Shown one piece after another: positions 6,635 to 14,724 of a stretch of 64,000 nucleotides of DNA. The stretch comes from Myxococcales bacterium (GTDB lineage: Bacteria > Myxococcota_A > Polyangia > Fen-1088), in contig PLNW01000063.1 in the NCBI GenBank assembly GCA_003142855.1, positions 119,339-183,338 on the forward strand. The letters are read 5' to 3'. The translations under genes and the position numbers were made by a program. A model generated the notes under the pieces. That model worked only from the letters and a program-made list of their open reading frames with translations. It did not search any database and was not told the origin of the DNA. Position 1 is the stretch's first letter; each line of letters opens with the position of its first letter.

Positions 6635-8290
6635 ATGCGACCGCGCCCCCTGAACCACCTCCTGCTAGCCTTGTTCGCCGCTCACTTCGCGCGTTCGAGC
6701 GGCCTTTCCCTCGCCAGCCCGAGCGAACGCCGTGCCACAGTTTTCTACACCGCACAGACCCAAGGCACGCTTGAACCTTGTGGCTGTACCAGCGATCCTT
6801 TGGGGGACATCGCCCGGGTGACCGCACTGGTGCGCAGGACCGCGCGAACAGGCGCCACCCTGCTGGTTGACGCCGGCAATCTGACCTACCCCTCAGGTGA
6901 GATTTCGTCGGGCAAACAACAGGCCGCCGACCTCGTAGCAGGCTTTCTGGCCCGCGAGATCGTCCGCCTGCCCTTGGGCGGATCGGCCCTCGGTGAGACC
7001 GATCTCGTGCGCGGAGTCGCCAAAATTCAGCCCAAACGCCTGGCCGCCAACCTCGAGAGCCTTCCTTTCGTCGAACCGTCGCGTATCAGCCTGGTGGGGG
7101 GAATCAAGATCGGGGTTTTCGGCCTGGTGGCTCCAGCCCTCGCGCGTGAGAAAGGTCTGCGCGCAGAAGATCCAGTCAGCACGGCTCGTGCCGAGGCCGA
7201 CCGGTTGCGTGCAGCCGGCGCCGAGATCATCATCGCGTTGGCACCCCTCGATCGCCGACAGGCGCGCGCCGTGGCGCGCGAGGCGGCGGTTGACTTCGTC
7301 GTGCTTGGAAATGACGTGGGCGAGGGATCGCCGCGCGCAGAGAACGTCGGCAGCGCTTTCCTTGTGGTCCCAGGTTCTGAGATGCAGCGAGTGGGTAGGC
7401 TGCAGATCGTTCTCCGCCAGGATGAGGCACGGTCGGCTGGTGAACCCTTGCGCGATGCCGGAGGACCGACAGCGAATCGCGTGCGCACCGAGGAGATCGA
7501 TCGCCAAGTTCGCCAGCTGGATGCTGACCTTGCACGTTGGGAAAACGACTCCAACAGCGACGCGGCCTTTGTGGCTGCCAAGCGCCAGGAGCGAGACGAA
7601 CTCCGCACCGAGGCTGCGCGGCTGGCCAGCACGCCCTGGGCAGCGCCGGCCCAGGGCTCATATTTCGTCAACGAGCTTCTGCCCATCCGACGCAACCTAC
7701 CCCGCGATCCGGCCCTGGCTGCCAGCATGCGAGAGCTCGACAAGGCGGTGGGTGCCGCAAATCTCAAGGTGGCAGAGCCGCCGCCCCCTGCCGAACCAGG
7801 CCGGGCGCATTTCTCGGGTGACGCTTCTTGTGTTCGCTGCCACAAGGCTGCGGCCCGATTCTGCAAACGCACGGTCCACGCGCACGCGTGGAAGACCCTG
7901 CAAGCCGTGGGCAAGACCGGCCACGGCGATTGCGTCAGTTGCCATGTCACGGGCTACGGCGAGGTGGGCGGGTCGAGCCTAGGGTTCAGCAAGGGTCTGG
8001 AGAACGTCCAATGCGAGGCTTGTCATGGCCCGGGCTCGATCCACGTCGAGAAGCGCGGATTGGAGAAGCCGCTGGCGCTGAGCACGCGCACACCGGAGTC
8101 GGTATGCACCCGCTGCCACAACGAGAAACACTCCGATACCTTCAAGTACGAGGCCTATCTGCGCGACATCATCGGCCCCGGCCATGGCGAGGATGCACGC
8201 GACGATCTGGGAGTGGGACCGACCGCCAAGGATCTGCGCCGAGCCGCCGAAAAACGGGCGCGGGTCGCTACCGGACGGCGGCAGCCCTAG
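6635..8290 (+). CDS. Tetraheme cytochrome c fused to a 5'-nucleotidase/UshA-like domain
   Basis: 551 residues from the ATG at 6635 (a GTG at 6614 is in frame). A signal peptide (residues 1-25) precedes an UshA/metallophosphatase-like domain (about 35-250). The phosphatase metal ligands are not evident: the first motif reads FYTAQTQGTLEPCGCTSDPLG, resembling the UshA-like (seleno)protein group as I remember it. A linker with coiled-coil character follows, then four c-type heme sites: C399VRCH, C433VSCH, C460EACH and C491TRCH, laid out like cytochrome c554. The protein is expected to be periplasmic and to carry electrons; the substrate is unknown. It converges on the threonine dehydratase gene, the two stop codons overlapping within CTAG. 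Confidence 0.8.
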   Translation: MRPRPLNHLLLALFAAHFARSSGLSLASPSERRATVFYTAQTQGTLEPCGCTSDPLGDIARVTALVRRTARTGATLLVDAGNLTYPSGEISSGKQQAADLVAGFLAREIVRLPLGGSALGETDLVRGVAKIQPKRLAANLESLPFVEPSRISLVGGIKIGVFGLVAPALAREKGLRAEDPVSTARAEADRLRAAGAEIIIALAPLDRRQARAVAREAAVDFVVLGNDVGEGSPRAENVGSAFLVVPGSEMQRVGRLQIVLRQDEARSAGEPLRDAGGPTANRVRTEEIDRQVRQLDADLARWENDSNSDAAFVAAKRQERDELRTEAARLASTPWAAPAQGSYFVNELLPIRRNLPRDPALAASMRELDKAVGAANLKVAEPPPPAEPGRAHFSGDASCVRCHKAAARFCKRTVHAHAWKTLQAVGKTGHGDCVSCHVTGYGEVGGSSLGFSKGLENVQCEACHGPGSIHVEKRGLEKPLALSTRTPESVCTRCHNEKHSDTFKYEAYLRDIIGPGHGEDARDDLGVGPTAKDLRRAAEKRARVATGRRQP

Positions 8291-9282
8291 CCGTCGTGCT
8301 TCCTCGGCGATGAGCCGGTGAGAAGCTGGTCGAGCAAGTCGCTCTCGATATTGCCGCCGCTGACGATCACGACCACGCGGCGGCCTTGCACCGGGAGCTT
8401 GTCCTCCATGAGGCCGGCCAGCGCGACCGCGGCCGAGGCCTCGCACACGATACCCAGGGACCGGTACGCGTACACGATGGCCTGCCGGATGGCTACCTCA
8501 CTCACCAAAGCAACCTCAGGAAAGTAGTCCTTGGCCATAGCAAAGGTGCGCTGGCTGACCGCACCCTCCAGACCCTCGGCCAAGGTGGGACCACCGTCGT
8601 ATTGGGTGTAGGCCCGGCCGTCCTCCAGCGAGCGCTTCATGGCGCAGTTGGCTTCGGGCGAAACGCCCAGCACGCGAATTCCGCGCGGGACCATTTCCAC
8701 CCCCAGCCCAGCCGCCAGACCGCCGCCGCCCACCGGAGTCACGACCGTGTCCACGTCAGGAAGCTGGGCCAAGATCTCGCGCGCCAACACGCCACCATTT
8801 CCCGCGATGACCCAGTCGTCGTCGAAGGCAGAAGCGAAGCTGAGCGAGGGATCGGCCGCCGCCCGTCGACGGGCCTCGGCCTCGGCGTCGTCATAGGTCG
8901 CACCCACGACTTCCAGTGCCGCGCCCAGCGCTAGGATACCGTCGCGCTTGCATTGGGGCGTCTGGGCAGAGACCAGCACCTGGGCCTCGACGCCGAATCT
9001 GCGGGCAGCCAACGCCACACCCAGGCCGTGGTTGCCTGCCGAGGCGGCGATGATCCGCTTCTTGCCTGCCTGGCACATCCCCGCGACGAACGCCGCAGCC
9101 CCACGCAGCTTGAACGAGCCGGTTCGCTGCAGCGACTCGAGCTTGAGCCACACATCCGCACCCGTGCGACGTCCCAGCGCGGGCGCCGGAATCAGCGGCG
9201 TCACGCGCACCAATCTACGCACCCGCTCGGCGATGGTACCGCCGGTGACCTCGGTCCAGATGTCTGGGTCGAACAGGCGCAT
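8287..9282 (-). CDS. Threonine dehydratase, PLP-dependent (fold type II)
   Basis: 331 residues from the ATG at 9282 (MRLFDPDIW), which gives the family's usual distance of about 28 residues to the VTPL motif; an ATG at 9384 would overlap nadA. The Schiff-base lysine is K58 in SFKLRGA, followed by ASAGNHGLGVA, the phosphate-binding GGGGLAAG loop and a terminal SGGN. There is no C-terminal ACT regulatory domain, so this looks like the short catabolic or serine/threonine type rather than full-length IlvA. It deaminates threonine to 2-oxobutyrate. It is divergent from nadA, with an 85-bp gap. The exact substrate (threonine, serine or racemisation) cannot be settled from sequence. Confidence 0.85.
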   Translation of the reverse strand: MRLFDPDIWTEVTGGTIAERVRRLVRVTPLIPAPALGRRTGADVWLKLESLQRTGSFKLRGAAAFVAGMCQAGKKRIIAASAGNHGLGVALAARRFGVEAQVLVSAQTPQCKRDGILALGAALEVVGATYDDAEAEARRRAAADPSLSFASAFDDDWVIAGNGGVLAREILAQLPDVDTVVTPVGGGGLAAGLGVEMVPRGIRVLGVSPEANCAMKRSLEDGRAYTQYDGGPTLAEGLEGAVSQRTFAMAKDYFPEVALVSEVAIRQAIVYAYRSLGIVCEASAAVALAGLMEDKLPVQGRRVVVIVSGGNIESDLLDQLLTGSSPRKHDG

Positions 9283-9367
9283 GGAGTCGCTGCACGCTAC
9301 CAGCGCCGCCCGCAAAACGCCATGTGTCTGCGTGCGTTCTGCCGGCGAGGGCGGTACACCTAGATCG

Positions 9368-10453
9368 ATGTTCGACGTCGACATTGCCCGGCTGGTGCGC
9401 TCGGGCCAGGTACAAGCAAGCCAGGCCGACCGGGTGCTTTGGCTGTGGAACGAGATCCGCCGCCTCAAGCGCGACAAGAACGCCTTCGTGCCCGCCCACA
9501 ACTACCAGGTCCCCGAGGTACAGGCCATCGCCGACACCGTCGGCGATTCCTTTGAGCTGGCCGTGCGCGCCCGCGACGTGAAGGCGCGCCTGGTGGTCTT
9601 CTGCGGCGTCCGCTTCATGGCCGAGGGCTGTGCCACGCTGGCCCCGGATGTGCCGGTCTACCTGCCCAATCAGCAGGCGCTGTGCTCATTGGCGGACATG
9701 GATGCAGACGATCTCGAGGAACGGCAGGAGTTCCTGCGTTCGCTCGGGCGCAAGTTCGCCACCATGACCTACGTGAATACCTACGCCAGCGTGAAGGCCC
9801 TGTCCGACGTATGTTGCACCAGTTCCAACGCGGTGAAGATCGCCGACCGGCTGGGCGTGCCGGACCTGCTCTTCGTGCCTGACCAGAATCTCGCCTATCA
9901 GGTGGCGCTTCAGACCCGGCGCATGTACCTGCCTCCACCGGAGCCGCACCAGTTCCATCCGCGCGAATACCTTGCGCGCATCGAGCCTCTGCTCCGGGAC
10001 GGTGAACGCGCGGGCCTGGTCGGCAACGTGTTCGCCTGGGAAGGTGCCTGTCACGTTCACCATCAAATGACCCTGGCCGATATCGACCACATTCGCCAAG
10101 AAGATCCCGAGGCGGTGGTCATCGTGCACGGCGAGGTGAAACCAGAACTGCAGCAAGCCGCTGACGAGGTCATGTCGACCTCGCAGATGGCCAAGTACGT
10201 CGCCAGCCACCCGGAGAAGAAGCGCCTAGCCATCCTCACCGAGTGCGGGCTGGTGGTGCGTCTCGAGCTGGAACACCCCGATCGGCAGTTCTACAAGCCC
10301 TGCCGGCTGTGCGAACACATGAAGGCCATCACCCTGGAGAGCGTCTACCAGACCCTGCGCGACGAGCCGGCTTCCTGCCTGGTCACAGTTCCCGAGGGCG
10401 TGCGCCAGCGGGCCGCGGCCGCCATGCTGCGCATGATCGATCTCGGGGCCTGA
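9368..10453 (+). CDS. nadA: Quinolinate synthase
   Basis: 361 residues from the ATG at 9368; the upstream open frame is antisense to the neighbouring dehydratase. NadA condenses iminoaspartate with dihydroxyacetone phosphate to give quinolinate for NAD. It holds a [4Fe-4S] cluster; the likely ligands are C106 (QALCSLAD), C228 (EGACHVHH) and C315 or C312 (PCRLCEHMK). Substrate motifs AHNYQVPEVQ, GVRFMAEG, YVNTYASVKA and TSSNAVKI are intact. No nadB or nadC is adjacent. It converges on the next gene with 6 bp between stops. Confidence 0.95.
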   Translation: MFDVDIARLVRSGQVQASQADRVLWLWNEIRRLKRDKNAFVPAHNYQVPEVQAIADTVGDSFELAVRARDVKARLVVFCGVRFMAEGCATLAPDVPVYLPNQQALCSLADMDADDLEERQEFLRSLGRKFATMTYVNTYASVKALSDVCCTSSNAVKIADRLGVPDLLFVPDQNLAYQVALQTRRMYLPPPEPHQFHPREYLARIEPLLRDGERAGLVGNVFAWEGACHVHHQMTLADIDHIRQEDPEAVVIVHGEVKPELQQAADEVMSTSQMAKYVASHPEKKRLAILTECGLVVRLELEHPDRQFYKPCRLCEHMKAITLESVYQTLRDEPASCLVTVPEGVRQRAAAAMLRMIDLGA

Positions 10454-10459
10454 CCTTCG

Positions 10460-11548
10460 CTACGGGAACACCAGCACATTGCGCGGGCCATAGCTGGCCA
10501 CCAGCCCGTCGATATAGCGTCTGACGAGATCACGTCGGGCCACCACCGCCCGGATTTCGCTTGGGGTCAGAATCTGGTACTCGCCTAGGCTCGCCTGCGC
10601 CAGGACTTGCTCCAGCACAGGCTCGGTGACCCGATCGAGGGCCTCATATAGCTGGCGCGAAAATCGCTGCGTGCGGTGCAAAATCGAGCGCGTCTTCTCG
10701 TTGCCCTCCGGCTCGATGAAGAACGACATGGTGTTGTCCATGAAGAGCAGACGTGAGCCGTCGGCCGACGTCTTCATGTTCCCGCCGCTGTAGCGGTCAG
10801 GGTTGGAGGTCAGAAAATCAAAAACCACCAGCTGCGAAAGCTGGGCCGCCCACGAGCGCTTGTCGACCGGGATGGGCTGCCCCTGCGTCAACCACTGCAT
10901 GCTCTGATGGATGCCTTCGGGCGTGTCCAACTCCGAGTCCTTGATCCCCGGCACCCAGTACATGACCACGCCGGCTGTTCTGCCAGTGGGATTGAAGACC
11001 GTCTCAGCCCGAATGCGCGGCAGGGCCGCCAGGCTGTCGGGATGGAGGTGCGAAAAGATCTCCTCGCGGCTCACCATGCGCGGCGCGGCCGGCGGCACCG
11101 CATCCAAGCCCAGCAGCCGGTTGAGCCGGTAGGCCGCCACTTCCTTGCGCGGGATGGTCCGCAAGTCGGTCTGCGCAGGTTTGAAGGCCGCGCGCGAGCC
11201 GTCCGCGAGTTCGACCCGGAAGGACAGTGTCGAGCCCCCCTTGTTGAGTTTCATGCCCAGGATGGCCTGCGTGCGCACACGCTGCAGCAACATCTCGTCG
11301 GACATGCCCAGAAAGGTGCCGGCGGGCTCCTCTATGATGGCAGGGTTGGGCGGTCTCGACAGCTCGCCACGCGGCAGAGGCGCAACGGAAACTTCCGGAT
11401 CCGCCCCTCCGCGATTGCGCGCCTGCCCCGCTGTGGCCCGTCCGCGTTCGCTGAAGAAATGCACGGAGGCTCGGGTAGCCCACGTGGCGCCGGCGAGAGC
11501 ACTCGCCAGCACCAGGGCTTCAGCCGCCACATATCGCCCGAGTCGCAC
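10460..11548 (-). CDS. FAM20/PI3K-like kinase-fold protein, membrane or exported
   Basis: 362 residues. A hydrophobic N-terminal segment (residues 8-26) is followed by a linker and a domain with features of the HipA/FAM20/PI3K-like atypical kinases: the nucleotide-binding block AAFKPAQTDLRTIPRKEVAAYRL with a candidate Lys, LLGLDAVPPA, the catalytic-type loop DFLTSNPDRYSGGN, and the metal-binding-type MDNTMSFF. The family assignment rests on motif pattern only. It is the last of four minus-strand genes from coaX, 46 bp after the Yip1-TlpA gene, and may act on an envelope substrate. A catalytically silent homologue is also possible. Confidence 0.6.
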   Translation of the reverse strand: MRLGRYVAAEALVLASALAGATWATRASVHFFSERGRATAGQARNRGGADPEVSVAPLPRGELSRPPNPAIIEEPAGTFLGMSDEMLLQRVRTQAILGMKLNKGGSTLSFRVELADGSRAAFKPAQTDLRTIPRKEVAAYRLNRLLGLDAVPPAAPRMVSREEIFSHLHPDSLAALPRIRAETVFNPTGRTAGVVMYWVPGIKDSELDTPEGIHQSMQWLTQGQPIPVDKRSWAAQLSQLVVFDFLTSNPDRYSGGNMKTSADGSRLLFMDNTMSFFIEPEGNEKTRSILHRTQRFSRQLYEALDRVTEPVLEQVLAQASLGEYQILTPSEIRAVVARRDLVRRYIDGLVASYGPRNVLVFP

Positions 11549-11594
11549 CAGACAATTTTAGTGCCTGATGCTCGCCAGCACAAACAAGGCGCCG

Positions 11595-12716
11595 TCAGTC
11601 GTCCAGGGCCTGCTGAATGGCCGCGTCGATCTCCGCCCGCCGCCTCTGCCCGACCATGACTCTGCGAATGACTCCATCGCGGCCGATGATGACCAAGTGG
11701 GGCAACGAGACCACTCGGTACAAGCCGCCGACCTCCCGGTCATCCAACAGATTCGGGTAGGGCGCTGGGTTCTGGCTCAGGAAAGCCTGGATTTCGGCCT
11801 TGTCCGCCATCGAACCCTCGGAACTGATGGCCAGAAACTCCACGCCCTGCGACCGCCGCGCGCCGTAGAGGTCGTGGAGCGTGGGTGCAAGCGCGATGCA
11901 GGGCGGACACCAACGAGCCCAGAAATCAAGCAGCACGACCTTGCCCCGCAGCTCGGCCAGCGCCACGCTGCCTGGCGTTCCGTCGACGCGTGGAAGCACG
12001 AAATCGGGCGCAGAAACGCCACGGCCGACCGGCGCAATGGCATCGCGGTGGTGACTGAGCCAGACGATGTTCAGGCCAAGAGCGCCGGCTAGCACGCCGC
12101 CCACGATGGCCGCGGCCACGTGGGGGCGCTTGAGCGGCTCGGCCGGTTCGGGCATTGCCGCGGCTGGCTCGCCCGCTGCTGCGGCTTGTGCCCGCGAAGG
12201 ACGGCTGCGCGCCAGCCGAACCCCGAGGACAAGAATCACGAGCGCCCAGGCCAGCGCGATGACCTGGATGGTCGGGGCTACCAGTCTTGCCGCAGCCGCC
12301 AGCGTGGTGTGCGAACCCACCAACTCGGCCAGGCCCGAAAGCAAGAGATACGGGATGGTGCAGGCTGCGCCCAGCTCGATGTCGAGTCCCGGATCGCGCC
12401 GGCCCCGCCCAGCCAGCACGCTGATGGAAACTCCCGCCGACAGCGCGACCAGCATGGCCGGCCGCAGGTCCTGACCCACGATGCCCAAGAGCTGTGCCAG
12501 GGTTCCCGCGACGGAGGCCTCGCGGACCATGAGGATCGCGCGCATCACCTCTGGAAGACGGAAACACAAAAGAACCAGCAACAAGATCGCCAAGGCATCG
12601 CCCACCCCCCCGCGCTCGCGCGCTTGCATGTCGGCCAAAGCACGCCCCGGCGCCACCATGAGCGTGCCCACGCGGAGCAAGAATGCCGGCCTGGACGGGC
12701 CTCGACTGTCGTTCAT
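11595..12716 (-). CDS. Yip1-like membrane domain fused to TlpA-type thioredoxin
   Basis: 373 residues. Residues 1-170 hold about five hydrophobic helices with the Yip1/YIF1-like pattern (a P-x-x-AL-DM start, then 40-60, 82-102, 115-135, 145-168). A Pro/Ala linker and one more transmembrane helix (199-222) lead to a periplasmic redoxin domain (235-373) with the active site C270-P-P-C273 in FWARWCPPC. TlpA domains reduce exported protein thiols or act in cytochrome c maturation. The multi-span membrane fusion is unusual because TlpA proteins normally have one anchor. It starts 10 bp after the helical-repeat gene in the coaX operon. Confidence 0.75.
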   Translation of the reverse strand: MNDSRGPSRPAFLLRVGTLMVAPGRALADMQARERGGVGDALAILLLVLLCFRLPEVMRAILMVREASVAGTLAQLLGIVGQDLRPAMLVALSAGVSISVLAGRGRRDPGLDIELGAACTIPYLLLSGLAELVGSHTTLAAAARLVAPTIQVIALAWALVILVLGVRLARSRPSRAQAAAAGEPAAAMPEPAEPLKRPHVAAAIVGGVLAGALGLNIVWLSHHRDAIAPVGRGVSAPDFVLPRVDGTPGSVALAELRGKVVLLDFWARWCPPCIALAPTLHDLYGARRSQGVEFLAISSEGSMADKAEIQAFLSQNPAPYPNLLDDREVGGLYRVVSLPHLVIIGRDGVIRRVMVGQRRRAEIDAAIQQALDD

Positions 12717-12726
12717 CGGTTATCGG

Positions 12727-13872
12727 TTAGTGGTGATCGTCTCGTTGCTGGAGCAGTTTCTTGGCTGCCGTCGCGAGTGTGCCCGGGATGTTCTTAGAGC
12801 GGGAGATGTTACGCAGATCGGCCTGATGCAAGTAGGCCAAGAAGCGCAGCGACGACCCGAGCGGGCACTTGGGGTTGCTCACCAGGGCCAGCTTCACGCT
12901 GTAGTCCTTGCTGCAGTCACGGCTGTTCGCGATGTAGCGAATCACGTCGTCGCACACGTTGGTGCTGCCCGCGATTCGCTGGATTTCCATGCCCGTGATC
13001 TGGGGCGAACGAATCACTGCCATGGCCACCAGCCTGTTGGCGTCGCGGACCAGCATCTTGCGACAGTAGGCGTTCCCGACGGTCGCCAGCCGGATCTTCT
13101 CGAAGATCTTGAGCTGGTCGAACTTGATAAACGACATGCCGGCGGCTCGCTGCTTCTCCTCGGGCGGCAGCTCCTCGTCGAACAATTCTTCGCTCTGCCC
13201 GGACTCCTCGTCGGTGACCGAGGCCGCCTCGGCCGCAGTCAGCGCGGCCTGGAAGCGCTCGTCGGTGACCGCCCCATCGGTGGCCTCAGGATCCTGCCGG
13301 ATAGCGCTCACGATTTCGTCAAACCCGGGGATGCCCTGCAAGCGCACGCCGTTGCGCGCGCACAACTCCACCGCCCGGTTGACCGACGACATGCGCGCCC
13401 GCTTGTTGAAAAACAGCGCCTCCACGATGGCGGGACAGCGCAACAGGCGCACCTCATTCTGCGAGATGATCTCGAGCAAGCTCTCGTCGAGACGGCCCGC
13501 CAGCATGAGAAAGGTTTCGTCGGCGGTGGCCGGATTGAAGAGGATTCTCTCGAGGGCGGCCGTGCGTTGGTCGGGCAGGCGGGCGGCAAAGAAATGCAGC
13601 AACGGTGCAGGCAACTCCTCGCCCAGAGGCGGGTTGATTACGTTGTCAGGGAAACTGGCCGGCGCAGCCTCGGCAGCCGCGCGAACCACTGGCTCTGCGT
13701 CGAAGGACAGTTGGTAGATGGCCACCAGCAACTCGGCCGGCCGTACCGGCGCCATGCCCCGCACCGCCATCAACTTGGCCGGGGTCGCGCCGCCAACCAA
13801 CCTGGCCACGGCGGGCGAGAGGCTTGCCGCAGAAAGCGGCTGGAGTTGCAGGGATGCGCCTTCGCTAGACAT
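12727..13872 (-). CDS. Conserved helical-repeat protein of unknown function
   Basis: 381 residues, soluble, no signal peptide. It is rich in short paired helices with repeated phrases such as LRCPAIVEALFFNKRA, VIRSPQITGMEIQRIA, LVSNPKCPLGSSLRFL and a closing DLRNISRSKNIPGTL, which resembles HEAT/leucine-rich-variant solenoids. An acidic linker rich in Glu lies near residues 215-245. I recognise no named family. It overlaps the end of coaX by 8 bp and precedes the Yip1-TlpA gene by 10 bp, so it is translationally coupled in that operon. Confidence 0.7.
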   Translation of the reverse strand: MSSEGASLQLQPLSAASLSPAVARLVGGATPAKLMAVRGMAPVRPAELLVAIYQLSFDAEPVVRAAAEAAPASFPDNVINPPLGEELPAPLLHFFAARLPDQRTAALERILFNPATADETFLMLAGRLDESLLEIISQNEVRLLRCPAIVEALFFNKRARMSSVNRAVELCARNGVRLQGIPGFDEIVSAIRQDPEATDGAVTDERFQAALTAAEAASVTDEESGQSEELFDEELPPEEKQRAAGMSFIKFDQLKIFEKIRLATVGNAYCRKMLVRDANRLVAMAVIRSPQITGMEIQRIAGSTNVCDDVIRYIANSRDCSKDYSVKLALVSNPKCPLGSSLRFLAYLHQADLRNISRSKNIPGTLATAAKKLLQQRDDHH

Positions 13873-14632
13873 GGTTGCGCTCGAAGAGAATGCGCAATCC
13901 TCGTAGGGTCAGAAGCTCGTCGCACTCTTCGATGGTGGAAGACTCGCGCGCCACCAGGGCGGCCAGTCCTCCGGTGGCGACCACCTTGGGCGCGTAGTTC
14001 ATCTCCGCGCGGATCCGGTTGACCAGGGCGTCGACCATCCCCGCGTAGCCAAAGACCAGGCCGGCCTGGATGCTGGCCACCGTATTGGTTCCCACCACGT
14101 GTTTGGGCCTGGCGATTTCCACCCGCGGAAGACGGGCGGTGGAACGATAGAGCGCATCGGCCGAAACGATAAGCCCGGGGGCGATGATGCCACCGGCGTA
14201 CTCTCCACGTGCCGTGATCACGTCGAAGGTTGTGGCGGTGCCGAAGTCGACCACGATGGCCCCCTGCGGCCACCGCGCATGGGCAGCTACCGCGTTGACG
14301 ATGCGATCCGCGCCCAGATCGCGCGGGTTCTCGTAAAGCACGGCCATCCCGGTCTTCATCCCCGGCCCAACCACCAAGGCGGTCACGCCGAAGTAGCGCG
14401 TAAAAAGCCTTTCCAACGGCGCCGTGGCAGGAGGGACGACCGACGATATAATGGCCCCCGTGACCTGCTGCATCGTCAGGCCTCGTAGTGCTAGCAACCC
14501 TGACAGGGTAGCCGCGTACTCGTCTGCCGTGCGTTCGACTCGCGTTTCCATACGCCAGTCGAAACGCAGGGCTTCGCCCTCGAACAAGCCGAAGGCCGTA
14601 TGAGTGTTTCCAATATCAACCGCGAGTAGCAT
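13865..14632 (-). CDS. coaX: Type III pantothenate kinase
   Basis: 255 residues, the normal length. ASKHA-fold markers: DIGNTHTAFGLF at the N-terminus (catalytic-type D6), ISSVVPP, the GADRIVNAVAA motif, DFGTATTFDVI and GGIIAPGL. CoaX phosphorylates pantothenate as the first step of coenzyme A synthesis. Type III enzymes often replace CoaA and need a monovalent cation. It is the first of four co-directional genes. panD, which supplies the beta-alanine for pantothenate, is also in this window at 46.2 kb but is not linked to it. Confidence 0.95.
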   Translation of the reverse strand: MLLAVDIGNTHTAFGLFEGEALRFDWRMETRVERTADEYAATLSGLLALRGLTMQQVTGAIISSVVPPATAPLERLFTRYFGVTALVVGPGMKTGMAVLYENPRDLGADRIVNAVAAHARWPQGAIVVDFGTATTFDVITARGEYAGGIIAPGLIVSADALYRSTARLPRVEIARPKHVVGTNTVASIQAGLVFGYAGMVDALVNRIRAEMNYAPKVVATGGLAALVARESSTIEECDELLTLRGLRILFERNHV

Positions 14633-14724
14633 GGGAGCTGCATGATTGTATCTGCATCTGCGCGCCGGTGCATGCCTGAGCGGAATTTCCCGGACACGGC
14701 CCTTTGGACCGAGCGGGAGCCGGC

